Shown: positions 1 to 9,290, counted from the stretch's first letter. The stretch: DNA of 64,000 bases from Paracoccus sp. M683 (GCF_007096355.1 NZ_VKDF01000007.1:1-64000); one strand, 5' to 3'. A program made the numbers and translations. Notes: generated by a model from the letters alone, not told the origin.

Positions 1-138
1 AAAGCCAGTTCAGCTGCCGCAACGCGCCAAAAGAAGGAGAACAATCACGCCTTGACCACTGAATGACCGGAAATCCATAGTCAGAGGTGGCTCACTTCTC
101 GATGGAAATGCCGGCTCAGTTCTGGGTGGAAATCAACA
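1..138 (+). mobile_element. Right end of an IS21-like insertion sequence, cut by the window edge
   Basis: Frame 1 is open from the first base to a TGA at 64-66 and encodes a basic tail ending ENNHALTTE, as the 3' end of an IstB-type helper ATPase gene might. It is followed by two imperfect 21-bp direct repeats (89-109 and 113-133), and the copy nearest the end finishes in ...GGTGGAAATCAACA at 138. Repeated transposase-binding sites close to the tips and a terminal CA are traits of IS21-family elements. The transposase gene itself lies outside the window, so the family call rests on the tip architecture and my memory of IS21 ends. Whether the element is intact cannot be seen. Confidence 0.55.
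89..133 (+). repeat. Two 21-bp direct repeats, probable transposase-binding sites
   Basis: Copies at 89-109 and 113-133, period 24 bp, match at 18 of 21 positions. Both begin GGCTCA, have TTCT in the middle and end TGGAAAT; they differ only at positions 7, 12 and 14 of the unit. They lie just inside the presumed IS end at 138. Confidence 0.75.
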
Positions 139-592
139 ACCACATGTCACGCAGAGAAATCGGCCGACTGTGCCTTTGCCGACACGATCCCGGCGAGGGA
201 CAGCAGGGCGCCGGGGCTCTGCGACCGGCCAAACTTCGGGCGATCCCGACGACGCGGCATGACACGAGCGAATTTCACGGCCCCGCCTTGATGCCCGTCG
301 TCGACCATTGGCAAGATCAGGTCAGGGCGCTGATTGAACTGCTTCTGAGCCGCCTAATCAAAAAGCGTGCGAGCCGTGATCGCAAGCATCAAACCCGGAC
401 GGGCTGTGGACACCCCTCCAACCGGACAGGGTCCGTCGGCAGATATCGCATCGCATCGGCGCCGTGACAGCCGGAACGGCTTTAATATGGCAAGCTTTCG
501 GCATCGCCGTGTTGAACTTGGAAGCAGGAAAGCATGGTCACGGCCCGCTCATTAGACCCTCAAACCACTAACTCAGCTACGTCTGGACGCGC
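139..592. other. Gene-free stretch between the IS end and the immunity-like gene
   Basis: No convincing gene seen on either strand. The one longer open frame on the plus strand (87-467) starts inside the IS repeats and has no family resemblance; a minus-strand frame over roughly 150-350 is open but has no good start. This may be decayed DNA left by insertion or deletion at the edge of the T6SS cargo island. Confidence 0.5.
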
Positions 593-1030
593 TTAGGATC
601 GGACCGGCCAATCAGGCAGACCCTGCACCGCCTGCGCCATCTCGTCAGGATTCGGCATCGCCATCAGCGCCTCATATGCGGCTTCGGCATAGCCTGCAGG
701 CGACGATGCGGATAGTGCGAAAGCGATGGCAGATGCCAACCTTGCCAGAGAAAAATATAACTGTGCGTCGTCGTTATTTCCGGCATCTTCAGCATCGAAG
801 TAGGAGCCGTCGAGATCTTCGGCAATTTTGCTGAAATCCCGACCCGGCAAGCCCGTCCCGCTCTGCAGGGCTGTCGCCAATTCATTGTCACCAAGGCGTT
901 GGAACCAGCGGCGATCAATTCGGCCTGCGCAGAACCGGAATATAATTTCGAACTGATGCCGTGCCTGCGCAAGGTCAGCTGCGTCGGAAAATTGCGCAGC
1001 AAGTGACTGGTTTAGTGTGCCTAATCTCAT
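593..1030 (-). CDS. Putative immunity protein for the Rhs deaminase-type toxin
   Basis: A 145-residue soluble protein whose ATG lies seven bases beyond the rhs stop codon, in the same direction. That is the standard position for the cognate immunity gene of an Rhs toxin. I do not recognise the family. The sequence looks mostly alpha-helical, with an acidic middle (EDLDGSYFDAEDAG) and an alanine-rich helix (LARLASAIAFALSA), and has no signal peptide, as expected for a protein neutralising a toxin in the cytoplasm. Base composition is lower in GC than the neighbours (27 G or C in the 60 bases from 721), typical of exchanged toxin-tip/immunity cassettes. The function is inferred from position only. 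Confidence 0.7.
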   Translation of the reverse strand: MRLGTLNQSLAAQFSDAADLAQARHQFEIIFRFCAGRIDRRWFQRLGDNELATALQSGTGLPGRDFSKIAEDLDGSYFDAEDAGNNDDAQLYFSLARLASAIAFALSASSPAGYAEAAYEALMAMPNPDEMAQAVQGLPDWPVRS

Positions 1031-1036
1031 TCTCAG

Positions 1037-4000
1037 CTACTTCTTCTTCGGTGTCGAGACGTTGACACCCGAGGGAATGGCCCCCTGGCATGCGTGACAA
1101 ACCGGCCTCGTCGCACCAATGTCAACAACCGTCAAGCTGTTGTTGCCGGCGTAGTTGATTATATCCACTTCGGCATGACTACCCGCCGGCCCGGAAACCA
1201 AAACCTCTCCGGGGTTCAGCGAAACACCGGGACGCAGATACCCATTGCGCTCAGAGGTACTTACCAAGACCTGCCTGTTGCCGTTCGGGGCCTCTGCTAC
1301 GGCGACGCCCATCGTAATACGCCCGCGCGAGTTCTCTGGTATTTGTGACCGCAATTCGTCCACCCGCGATGTAACGACATCACTCGGATTGTCGTAGAGA
1401 GGTCCTCTGCTGGGATTGGTGTTAGTCTCGCCCAGTGGGCAATCCTGAAGCCCCAACGGATCAACCCACCCGTTCGGGTCACCCACATACCCCTGCGGCC
1501 TGACGCCGCCTGCCAGACCAATAGGATCCGGCGACAGATACTGCATCGCCTCGGGGTCGTAATAGCGGTACCTGTTGTAATGCAGCCCGCTTTCGGCGTC
1601 GTAGAACTGGCCCTGAAACCGGATCGGGCAATCCAGCGGCGGGGCGTCGTCATTGGCGGCCTTGCGGCGCAACTCGGCGATATCACCCCACAGCGACAGT
1701 TCCGCTCGCCAGGGGACCGAGGCACCGTCTTCTGAAATCAGCTCTCGCGGGGTGCCCAGATGGTCAGTGACGATATAGTGCAGCTCCTCTCCCTGAAGCT
1801 GAGCGATCGGGCGGAAGTCACCGGATTCATAAACCCAGTTCCGCGCCCGATCCCAGGCCACCGTGCCATCGGCGGTCATCGGAGCCTCGGCGATCAACTG
1901 GTCGCCTTCCCATTGATAGGCGAAACCACCCCGCCCCTGCGCCTCGCGCGCGATGCGTCGGCCAAGCGGGTCATAGCGATAATGCCAGCGCTGGCCGTCA
2001 GGGGTTTCCAGACCGATCATCTGGTCCTGACCGTTCCAGACCATGCGCCAGACGCGCGGGCGGAAACCGGGTTCCTCGACGCGCTTTTCGATGACGCGGC
2101 CGCAATCGTCGTGCCGATACTGAACCTTACCGCGGCTGCGGACCCGGCCGGCCTGACTGGTCACGGCTTCTCGGTGGCCGGCCTGAATCACCTGCATGAT
2201 GTTGCTGGCCGGATCGTATTCGAACTCCGACAGGACCGAGCTGCCATCGGGCGTATCGCGGCGGGTCGTCGTCACCTGCCCCCGATCATCATAGGTAAGA
2301 CCGACCTGGCCCATGGTGCGGTCATGCAGATCAATCGCGCGGCCCGCCAGATCCCACTGATAGCTGCGATGCATCTGCGCCCCAAGACGGGTCGCGATCT
2401 CGACCGGGCGACCACGGCCCAGCAGGCCCTCATGCGCCTCTTCGGGCAGCCGCGACAGGGGGCCGGCGATCTGCTCGGCCAGGTTGCCCATGACTGTATG
2501 GCCCTGCGCCAATGCAAAGCCGGCGGGCGACTGGCGAAGGATCTCCAACCCGCGCGGATCGTGCCGAAAGCTCAGCGGGGCATGCCCGCCAATCCCCAGA
2601 TCGGTGGGCAGTCCCGCCTTGGTCCAACCGCTTGCCAGATGCAGCACATCGCCTGAACGTGCGATCCGCCGACCAGCAACGGAATATTCCGAGGTGATCT
2701 GCCGCCCGTTCAGCCGCTCGGCCACGACACGGCCAAGCGCGTCATAATCATATTCCACCACCGCATCGTCATTCTGCGCCCGGATCATCAGCCCACGCGC
2801 GTCATAGCCGAAGCTGGTGACAGAGGCGCCGCCATCCCGCCCCTCAACCCGCATGGTCAGCAACCGACCGGCGGGGGAATGCTCGTAATGGGTCAATGTG
2901 CCGTCCGGCGCGATCTTGCGGATAACCCGGCCCGCCGCATCGCGAACATATTGGGTGATCATGCCGGAATAGTCACGCTCGCCGATGACGCCGCCGGCGC
3001 GGTCATAGCTGAATTCATAGCGCGCGCCCATCTGGTTCACCACGGCGGACAGGCGCAATTCGCGGTCATGTTCCAGCCGCAGGCGATGCCCCCTTGCGTC
3101 GACGGTCTCGACCGGCAGGTCAAAGGCGCCAAAGCGGAAATGCCGGGTATCTCCGGTGGGCCCGGTGACCGCGGAAAGCTGACCCTCGACATCCCAGGTG
3201 ATGCTTGAGATCGCGCCATTCGGCATTTCGACCCGACGCACCGCACCGCGCGGGTTATCTGCGCCGCGTGTCAGGTCATAGCGGGTGGTCGCACCAACCG
3301 CGTCGGTGAACCAGCGCATCCGACCTTCGGTGTCATAGCCGGTGCGCACCTCGCTGCCGTCAGGGTCGCGCACCCGCGTCAGACGCAGCAGCGGATCATA
3401 GTAAAAGCGGTGCTGCACGTCGCCCGGCATGTCGGCGCGCAGCAGCTGGCCCTTGTCACCCAGTCCCAGGGTCGTGACCCGCCCAAGCGCGTCGGTGGCG
3501 CCGACCAGATTGCCGCTCGCATCGCGGCGAAACTCGGTGCGGTTGCCAGCGGCGTCGGTCGCGGCTGCCAACAGCCCGTCGCGGCTGTAATGCCATTGCA
3601 TCCGATTGCCGTCGGGATCGGTCAGCGCAACCATGTTGCCAAAGGCGTCAAAGGTGAACTGTGTGCGATTTCCAAGCGGATCGACCCGCGCCGTGACATG
3701 CAGCGCCTCGTCCCATTCGGTCAGCCAGACATTTCCCAAGGGGTCGACCTGGCGCCAGACCCGCCCGTCATCGGTCCAGTCGTAAACGGAAACATCGCCA
3801 TCCTCGGTCGTCACGACCGTGCGGTTGCGGGCAAGATCATAGTCGATCTGCCCTGCCATATGGCCGCTGTCGGTCCAGGTCCGAATTATGCGGTCATTGG
3901 TGCCATATTCGTAATGGACATGCGTGTCCTTGGCGTCGTGCCAGGCGATGACCCGGCCGCGATCGTCATAGTCATAACGCATCACCCCCCGCTGCGCGGA

Positions 4001-5590
4001 CTGCACCTCGCGCAAGCGGCCGTCATGGGTATAGGCCCAGGAAAAGACGCAATCCTCGCCATCCGCCGCATCAAGCGAGGCGCTGCGGATCAGCCCGCCA
4101 TCGCTGTGAACCTGCAAGGCGAAGCCATCCGAATGCTCGACCCGGCGCAGCCCGTCGGGCCCGTAAAGCAGGCTGATGCGGTTGCCGTTCCGGTCCTCGA
4201 TCCGGGCCAGGCGGCGGGTCGGGCCACCCTCATCGGCGAAAACATAGAACAGCTGCTCGGGGCGGTTATAGATATACAGCTCGCCCGCGCGCTGACCCAG
4301 CAGCTCCAGCTCTGGAAAGCGCAGGTTATAGCTGACCACCTGTTCCTCGGGCGCGTGAAAGACGATCAGGCTGCCTTCGGGGTTCTGATAGGTGATGACC
4401 GGGCCATCCATCCGCAGATGCTGCGCCCAGGTGCCCGACCAACCCTTGCCTTGCAGGCCATGCGAGGCCTGCGCATGGCAGCGATCCAGCCGCAAAGGGA
4501 TGGTGCCGGGAATGAAGATCTCGTTGCGCAGGTCGATGAACTGGCCGGTCGCCACGTCGATCGGGTCGCGGCAATCGGTCCGGTTGCCATTGGGCTGATT
4601 GCCATCGAACCTGTTCGACGGGCTGCCGTCGCGCGGCCGCTGTCCGCCGATAGGCAGGATATCGGCGGCGATGGTAAACAGCTCGGCCGCGCGGCTGTTC
4701 CAGCCCACATCGACCTTCAGGCGAATGGCGCTGGTGTCGATGTCGATGGCGATGTCGGGGACGCCGTCATTGATGGTGCCGTCGCAGGTGGTCTTGTGGC
4801 CGATCCGGGCGATGGGCCAGTTATTCGCGAAAACGGTCTCGGCTCCCTCGGCCACCTTGGACACGGCATGATCGGAACAATCGACGATGTCGGTGACCCG
4901 CGCCACGGCCTTGTTGCGGAAGAAAACATTGGGCGAGCCCTGCTGGATGACGCCCTTGTTGGTGCCGAACTGCCCTGCGACCGAGGCAAAACCAAAGCCG
5001 ATGCCCCCGGCCAACGCCCCTGCGCCGATGGCGATCAGCCCGATGCCGCCGGTCAGCGCGCCGACCGCAATGGTGACGGCGACGGCGGCGATCGCACCCG
5101 CCACCATCGCGGCGATTGCCCAGCCACTGACATGGGCAATGGGATGGCCAACCGTCGCCGGCATCTCGCCATCGCCCGAGATCCGCTCGAAGCCCATCCA
5201 TTCCATGACCGGGGCGGCGATGAACTCGCCGATCTTGTAGCCAGCTGCGCCGGAAATCATCGCGACGCCCACAACACTGGCCGCAGCCAGCGCCGCCGTC
5301 GTGCCCCCGACAGCGGCCGCGACGGCAATCGGCCCATAGGTCAGCGTGTTCTGTATCGCCTCGGAATTATAGGCGGCGATGAAGGAATCCACGCCCTCTT
5401 CAAAACCGTTGGGACCGGCCTGGGCATTCGCCGCATCCATGCCCTGCTGGTGAAAATCGCTGTAACCCCCACTGGGCGCCCCGGCACCGCCATTTGGCTG
5501 GGCCGGCCGAAAAACCCGGTTGCCTGCGCCATTATAGGCATTCGAAGCAGAGCCAGCACCCCAGGTCGCACCACTTACAAAAACGCTCAT
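1037..5590 (-). CDS. PAAR-TM-Rhs type VI effector with C-terminal deaminase-like toxin
   Basis: A 1517-residue polymorphic toxin. Order: glycine/alanine-rich head (1-60); hydrophobic segment about 84-117; GHPIAHVSG PAAR start near 148; second long hydrophobic stretch 157-208; rest of the PAAR domain 219-285; DUF6531-like region with CRDPIDVATGQF; YD/Rhs repeats over roughly 380-1270; core closure with YDAESGLHYNRYRYYDPE and DPNGWVDPLGL, the self-cleavage type boundary. The last 136 residues are the variable tip, with HAE at 1472-1474 and PVCHAC at 1496-1501, the zinc-ligand pattern of nucleic-acid deaminase toxins. ATG at 5590 is chosen because GAAAGGG precedes it and the upstream ATG (5614) overlaps the chaperone gene. 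Presumed loaded on VgrG as the spike tip. Deaminase substrate (DNA, RNA or nucleotide) is not deducible. Confidence 0.9.
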   Translation of the reverse strand: MSVFVSGATWGAGSASNAYNGAGNRVFRPAQPNGGAGAPSGGYSDFHQQGMDAANAQAGPNGFEEGVDSFIAAYNSEAIQNTLTYGPIAVAAAVGGTTAALAAASVVGVAMISGAAGYKIGEFIAAPVMEWMGFERISGDGEMPATVGHPIAHVSGWAIAAMVAGAIAAVAVTIAVGALTGGIGLIAIGAGALAGGIGFGFASVAGQFGTNKGVIQQGSPNVFFRNKAVARVTDIVDCSDHAVSKVAEGAETVFANNWPIARIGHKTTCDGTINDGVPDIAIDIDTSAIRLKVDVGWNSRAAELFTIAADILPIGGQRPRDGSPSNRFDGNQPNGNRTDCRDPIDVATGQFIDLRNEIFIPGTIPLRLDRCHAQASHGLQGKGWSGTWAQHLRMDGPVITYQNPEGSLIVFHAPEEQVVSYNLRFPELELLGQRAGELYIYNRPEQLFYVFADEGGPTRRLARIEDRNGNRISLLYGPDGLRRVEHSDGFALQVHSDGGLIRSASLDAADGEDCVFSWAYTHDGRLREVQSAQRGVMRYDYDDRGRVIAWHDAKDTHVHYEYGTNDRIIRTWTDSGHMAGQIDYDLARNRTVVTTEDGDVSVYDWTDDGRVWRQVDPLGNVWLTEWDEALHVTARVDPLGNRTQFTFDAFGNMVALTDPDGNRMQWHYSRDGLLAAATDAAGNRTEFRRDASGNLVGATDALGRVTTLGLGDKGQLLRADMPGDVQHRFYYDPLLRLTRVRDPDGSEVRTGYDTEGRMRWFTDAVGATTRYDLTRGADNPRGAVRRVEMPNGAISSITWDVEGQLSAVTGPTGDTRHFRFGAFDLPVETVDARGHRLRLEHDRELRLSAVVNQMGARYEFSYDRAGGVIGERDYSGMITQYVRDAAGRVIRKIAPDGTLTHYEHSPAGRLLTMRVEGRDGGASVTSFGYDARGLMIRAQNDDAVVEYDYDALGRVVAERLNGRQITSEYSVAGRRIARSGDVLHLASGWTKAGLPTDLGIGGHAPLSFRHDPRGLEILRQSPAGFALAQGHTVMGNLAEQIAGPLSRLPEEAHEGLLGRGRPVEIATRLGAQMHRSYQWDLAGRAIDLHDRTMGQVGLTYDDRGQVTTTRRDTPDGSSVLSEFEYDPASNIMQVIQAGHREAVTSQAGRVRSRGKVQYRHDDCGRVIEKRVEEPGFRPRVWRMVWNGQDQMIGLETPDGQRWHYRYDPLGRRIAREAQGRGGFAYQWEGDQLIAEAPMTADGTVAWDRARNWVYESGDFRPIAQLQGEELHYIVTDHLGTPRELISEDGASVPWRAELSLWGDIAELRRKAANDDAPPLDCPIRFQGQFYDAESGLHYNRYRYYDPEAMQYLSPDPIGLAGGVRPQGYVGDPNGWVDPLGLQDCPLGETNTNPSRGPLYDNPSDVVTSRVDELRSQIPENSRGRITMGVAVAEAPNGNRQVLVSTSERNGYLRPGVSLNPGEVLVSGPAGSHAEVDIINYAGNNSLTVVDIGATRPVCHACQGAIPSGVNVSTPKKK

Positions 5591-5594
5591 CCGG

Positions 5595-6020
5595 CTAGCC
5601 CTTTCCGCGTTCAAGCCTCAAGGTCGAGACGATGCGCCGCATTTCCGCCTTCTGGTTCTCGCTCATCGCGCCACCGACCGAGGCGGTCAGGATCAGCACC
5701 TTCTGCCCCTCGCCCTGCACGGTGGTGATGATCTGGTGCATCTTGCCGGCCTTGGATACCCAGCTGCATTCCATCTCGACGGCGGGGGCATCGCTGACCT
5801 TCAATTCGCGGCGGTCGTGGATCTTGAAATCCTTCAGCGCCTGCGCGGCCTGTTTGCCCTGGTCGTCGACATATTCGCCGAAACCCATGCCCCAGGGCAT
5901 TTCGTCGCGGGTGATGGTGAAAGACGCGCCACTGCCCGTCAGGTTCGACGAGACCACATTGATGCTGCGATCGTGCCAATCACCTGGCAGATCAATCATG
6001 CCTTCATTCAGTCGATACAT
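5595..6020 (-). CDS. eagR: EagR-type effector chaperone (DUF1795/DcrB family)
   Basis: A 141-residue protein of the DUF1795 fold (starts MYRLNEGMIDLP, with the ITRDEMPWG and ECSWVSKAGKMHQI strands typical of the family). EagR chaperones bind the hydrophobic N-terminal segments of PAAR-TM-Rhs effectors and stabilise them before loading onto VgrG. The Rhs protein directly downstream has exactly such segments. The ATG overlaps the vgrG stop (ATGA at 6017-6020 on the minus strand), and rhs starts five bases after its stop, so the three are probably co-translated. Cytoplasmic, no signal peptide. The symbol follows the functional class, not a tested orthology. Confidence 0.85.
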   Translation of the reverse strand: MYRLNEGMIDLPGDWHDRSINVVSSNLTGSGASFTITRDEMPWGMGFGEYVDDQGKQAAQALKDFKIHDRRELKVSDAPAVEMECSWVSKAGKMHQIITTVQGEGQKVLILTASVGGAMSENQKAEMRRIVSTLRLERGKG

Positions 6021-7999
6021 CAGTCAGCTGCGTCCTTGTTCAGATGGATCATGCCCGCGACCTGGTCCAGCAGACCCTCTTGCAAGGTGATGCGGGTGCT
6101 GCCGTGTTGCAGCACGATCCCCTCGGTCGTCAGTGAAATCTGTGACGCGCCGACCGTCAGAACGATATCTTCCGTGCCGGTGATGAAGATCTTCTTCGAC
6201 CCCTGCTCGATCTTGTCGATGGCCGAGATTTCCATGTTCTTGTCGGAATGGGTCTTGACCAGCTTCTTCGCGGTCATGGTGATGTCGTCATCGGCGCCAT
6301 AGGCGATCACGCCCGGCCCGCCTTTGCCGGCTACGGCCATTTCGGTGATCTTGTTGGCCTGCGAGGCCCGCGTCAGGGCCACCGTCTCGGTCAGGTTGCC
6401 GCTGATGACGTTCTTGGTCTCATCCCCGGTCTGCACGGTGATCGACCGGTTGCCGCCCTCGACATAGGTAGACTGGTTGTCCTTGACATACTCCTCCATG
6501 TCCTTCTGGGCGTGCATGAAGATCTTTTCCGACCCGTTCGCATCCTCGAAGCTCAACTCGTTGAAGCCCGAGCCTTCATGCGTCTTGGTCTTGAAGCCGC
6601 TTTTGGTCTTGCTGGCGGGAAGGCCATAGATATTGCCATTGCTGCCATTGACCACGCAGCCGGTCACGATCGGCTTGTCGGGGCTGCCGTCGATGAAATC
6701 GACCACGACCTCCATGCCGATGCGGGGAATGACGACGCCGCCCAGACCGTTGCCAGCCCAGTTCTGCGTCACCCGGCAGCGCATGGACTTGGCGCCTTCC
6801 AGATCCCAGTGGAACCGCACCAGAATGCGGCCGAATTCGTCGCAGTCGATCTCTCCTTCACCGACGACCACGGCGGTCTGCGGCCCTTCGACCACCGGCT
6901 GCGGCGTGCGCTTGGGCGAGGTCATCGGCGCAGTATCGGGCATCAGCACATAATTGCCGGTAAAGCTGTAGCCGTCGCTGGCCGCCCCGCCCGAGCCATA
7001 GGCCTCGCTGACGAAACTGTAATCGGCCTTGAGGCACAGGAAATTCTCGCCGGTGCCGGGCGCCGGATCGCCGGTCAGGGTAAACACCTTGCCCGCGCCA
7101 AGCGACAGGCAGTCGCCCTTGGCCCGATTGCGGCGGTCCTGCCCGCGTTCCTGATTCATCCGCACCTTGGCCAGAACCCGCCCGGCCTCTTCGTCCGGAT
7201 AGTCACCGGGATATTCATAGCTTTCCAACTGACCCATGGCATGCAGCGCGTCGCCAAGCCGGTCGACCTCCATCGCGGCGGAAGGCGCCTTGAAGTTATA
7301 GTCGATCAGCCGGATCGCGCCGGTGGTCAGGTTCCGCTCGGGCGACCATTCCCAGAAATGCTCGCCATCGGACTGATGATGGCCGTCATAGCTTTTATAG
7401 GGCCGGCCGCCGATGTTTTCATGCGACATCACGTCATCGGTCAGCACCAGCGTGTGATTGCCGGCCTTGTGGCGGAAGTGGAAGCTGATGCCATGCCGCT
7501 CCATCTGGCGGCGGGCAAAGTCCAGATCGCTTTCGCGGAACTGCACCGTGTATTCCAGCAGCGGATAGTTTTCGGTCAGCTTGATCTCGACCGCCGGATC
7601 GCCGAGGCTGGCATATTCGGCGAACAGCTGTTCCAGAATCTGCACGACCGTCTTGTTGTGATAGATCTTCTGGTTCTTTCGCCGCCCCGCCAGCCACAGC
7701 CAGGGCCGCAGCACCAGATCATAGCGGTGGCCGTTCTCGCCCACACCGGCCCAACGGGTTCTGGTGACGATACCGTCAAAGACACGCGGCCCCTCGCGAC
7801 CCTCGATCTCGACACTGGCATGCGTGCCGACAAGCTGATCGAAATCGACATCGCCGCGCGGCGACAAGGCCTCGACCCGGTATTCGAACAGCTCGTTCAT
7901 ATAGTCCGAGCCATCAAAGCGCAGCAGCGCCAGCACATCAGGCCCAAGAACGGTCGTCAATCGACCCAGCCTGTCGGCCTGCTTGAACGGTGCGTTCAT
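6020..7999 (-). CDS. vgrG: Type VI secretion spike protein VgrG
   Basis: A 659-residue VgrG. The N-terminal gp27-like part opens with GRLTTVLGPDVLALLRFDG; the gp5-type OB domain is near 390-470 (FGRILVRFHWDLEG, then CRVTQNWAGNGLGGVVIPR and VDFIDGSPDKPIVTGCVVN); a beta-helical stem region with EKIFMHAQKDMEEYVKDNQ follows. There is no extra C-terminal effector domain, so the cargo is supplied by the adjacent Rhs protein. ATG at 7999 is chosen because AGAAGGGG lies about seven bases upstream; a longer frame to 8077 has no family-like sequence. First gene of vgrG-eagR-rhs-immunity. No tss structural genes are in the window, so this is an orphan cargo island depending on a T6SS elsewhere. Confidence 0.95.
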   Translation of the reverse strand: MNAPFKQADRLGRLTTVLGPDVLALLRFDGSDYMNELFEYRVEALSPRGDVDFDQLVGTHASVEIEGREGPRVFDGIVTRTRWAGVGENGHRYDLVLRPWLWLAGRRKNQKIYHNKTVVQILEQLFAEYASLGDPAVEIKLTENYPLLEYTVQFRESDLDFARRQMERHGISFHFRHKAGNHTLVLTDDVMSHENIGGRPYKSYDGHHQSDGEHFWEWSPERNLTTGAIRLIDYNFKAPSAAMEVDRLGDALHAMGQLESYEYPGDYPDEEAGRVLAKVRMNQERGQDRRNRAKGDCLSLGAGKVFTLTGDPAPGTGENFLCLKADYSFVSEAYGSGGAASDGYSFTGNYVLMPDTAPMTSPKRTPQPVVEGPQTAVVVGEGEIDCDEFGRILVRFHWDLEGAKSMRCRVTQNWAGNGLGGVVIPRIGMEVVVDFIDGSPDKPIVTGCVVNGSNGNIYGLPASKTKSGFKTKTHEGSGFNELSFEDANGSEKIFMHAQKDMEEYVKDNQSTYVEGGNRSITVQTGDETKNVISGNLTETVALTRASQANKITEMAVAGKGGPGVIAYGADDDITMTAKKLVKTHSDKNMEISAIDKIEQGSKKIFITGTEDIVLTVGASQISLTTEGIVLQHGSTRITLQEGLLDQVAGMIHLNKDAAD

Positions 8000-8203
8000 C
8001 AGGTCGCCCCTTCTGACAATTGAAATCGTACCAAATGCCGGCAGGATGGCATCCTTTCCGCATCGAGGCCAGAGCAAGGGCCGTCAATCGGGCCGTGCCC
8101 GCCCGCCATTCTACCGCGCTGGAATCAATGGGTTTCGGGGCGGGTTTGAACCATCCCGTTTCGATCCCACCGCCATATCGGCGGAAATTCGCCGCCGATG
8201 CGG

Positions 8204-8923
8204 CTAGCCACCAAGAAAACGCAGCGCCAGCGGCGCGATGATCGCCGTCAGCACCGCGTTCAGCCCCATCCCGATCCCGGCAAAGGCGCCCGCCGTCTGG
8301 TTCACCTGAAAGGCCCGCGCGGTGCCGATCCCATGGGCCGCCACGCCCACCGAAAAGCCACGCGCGCGCCAGTCGCGGATATGCAGCGCATTCAGCAGCG
8401 GCGTGGCAATGATCGCCCCGAAGATGCCGGTCAGCAGCACCATCGCGGCAGTCAGCGTGGGCTGGCCTCCGATCCGCTCGGCGATGCCGATGGCCACGGG
8501 TGCGGTGGTGGATTTCGGCGCCAGCGAGGCCAGCACTGGCCCGCCGATCCCAAAGCCGCGCGCGATCAGCAGGACCGAGACGACAGCCACCGTCGATCCC
8601 GCGATCAGCCCGGCCAGCATCGGCCAGGCGGCGCGGCGCACTCGCGGCAGGTTGTCATACAGCGGCAAGGCCAGCGCGACGGTGGCCGGGCCCAGCATGA
8701 AATGAACGAATTGCGCACCCTCGAAATAGGTCTGGTAATCCGTGCCGGTCACCCAAAGCAGCAGCCCCAGCACCACGATGGCGATCATCACGGGATTGGC
8801 CCAACTGGCGCGCCCCGCCGCCCGAAACAGCGCATCGCCGGCCAGATAGGCCACCAGCGTCGCCGTCAGCCAGATCAGCGGCCCCTGCGCCAGATAGGAC
8901 CAGATCAATGCGGGGTCAGTCAT
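8204..8923 (-). CDS. lrgB: LrgB/CidB-family membrane protein
   Basis: A 239-residue, almost entirely hydrophobic protein with the LrgB hallmark LAPKSTTAPVAIGIAE and the glycine-rich segment AAHGIGTARAF. LrgAB/CidAB proteins are holin-like inner-membrane proteins; several members act in pyruvate or glycolate transport. ATG at 8923 overlaps the 3' end of lrgA by eight bases, so the pair is translationally coupled. A longer frame exists upstream, but its arginine-rich residues lie inside lrgA and fit no LrgB start. Confidence 0.88.
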   Translation of the reverse strand: MTDPALIWSYLAQGPLIWLTATLVAYLAGDALFRAAGRASWANPVMIAIVVLGLLLWVTGTDYQTYFEGAQFVHFMLGPATVALALPLYDNLPRVRRAAWPMLAGLIAGSTVAVVSVLLIARGFGIGGPVLASLAPKSTTAPVAIGIAERIGGQPTLTAAMVLLTGIFGAIIATPLLNALHIRDWRARGFSVGVAAHGIGTARAFQVNQTAGAFAGIGMGLNAVLTAIIAPLALRFLGG

Positions 8924-9290
8924 CGGTCTGCTCGGCCTCGGGATCGGTCGATCCGGCCAGACGCGCCATCGCGACAAAGGCCAGCGCCCCCGCCGCAATC
9001 GCCAGCAGCGCGGAACCGCCGATGGCGACAGCCAGCCCCAGCCCCTGCGTGCGGATCAGATCCATATGCGCCACCACGCCGACGCCCGCCGGCACGAAGA
9101 ACAGCGACAGATGCGCCAGCAGCCCCTGCGTCACCGGCCTCAGCCGGTCAGCCAGCGCCGGCCGCAGCAGGCAGCAACCGACCAGCAGCACCAGACCGAC
9201 CACCGGGCCCGGCAAAGGCAGGCTCAGCGCGCGAGAGCTGACCTCACCCACCAGTTGAAACCCCAGAATTATCGCCAATGCCGCAATCAT
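8916..9290 (-). CDS. lrgA: LrgA/CidA-family holin-like membrane protein
   Basis: A 124-residue protein with four hydrophobic segments and the CidA/LrgA core LPLPGPVVGLVLL followed by LSLFFVPAGVGVV. It acts with the LrgB-type partner encoded immediately downstream. Its start faces smc across a 153-bp gap that must hold two divergent promoters. No LytS/LytR-type regulator is adjacent, so the control is unknown. Confidence 0.88.
   Translation of the reverse strand: MIAALAIILGFQLVGEVSSRALSLPLPGPVVGLVLLVGCCLLRPALADRLRPVTQGLLAHLSLFFVPAGVGVVAHMDLIRTQGLGLAVAIGGSALLAIAAGALAFVAMARLAGSTDPEAEQTDD

Noticed and set aside
87..467. 126-codon plus-strand frame at the left edge
   Set aside because: It starts inside the IS terminal repeats, has no ribosome site and no recognisable product.
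3410..5728. A 772-codon open frame on the plus strand across the rhs gene
   Set aside because: It is antisense to rhs, low in conserved motifs, and arises from the GC-rich codon pattern of the real gene.
6248..8023. Long plus-strand frame opposite vgrG
   Set aside because: It mirrors the codon periodicity of vgrG and matches no family; vgrG itself has clear gp27/gp5 motifs.
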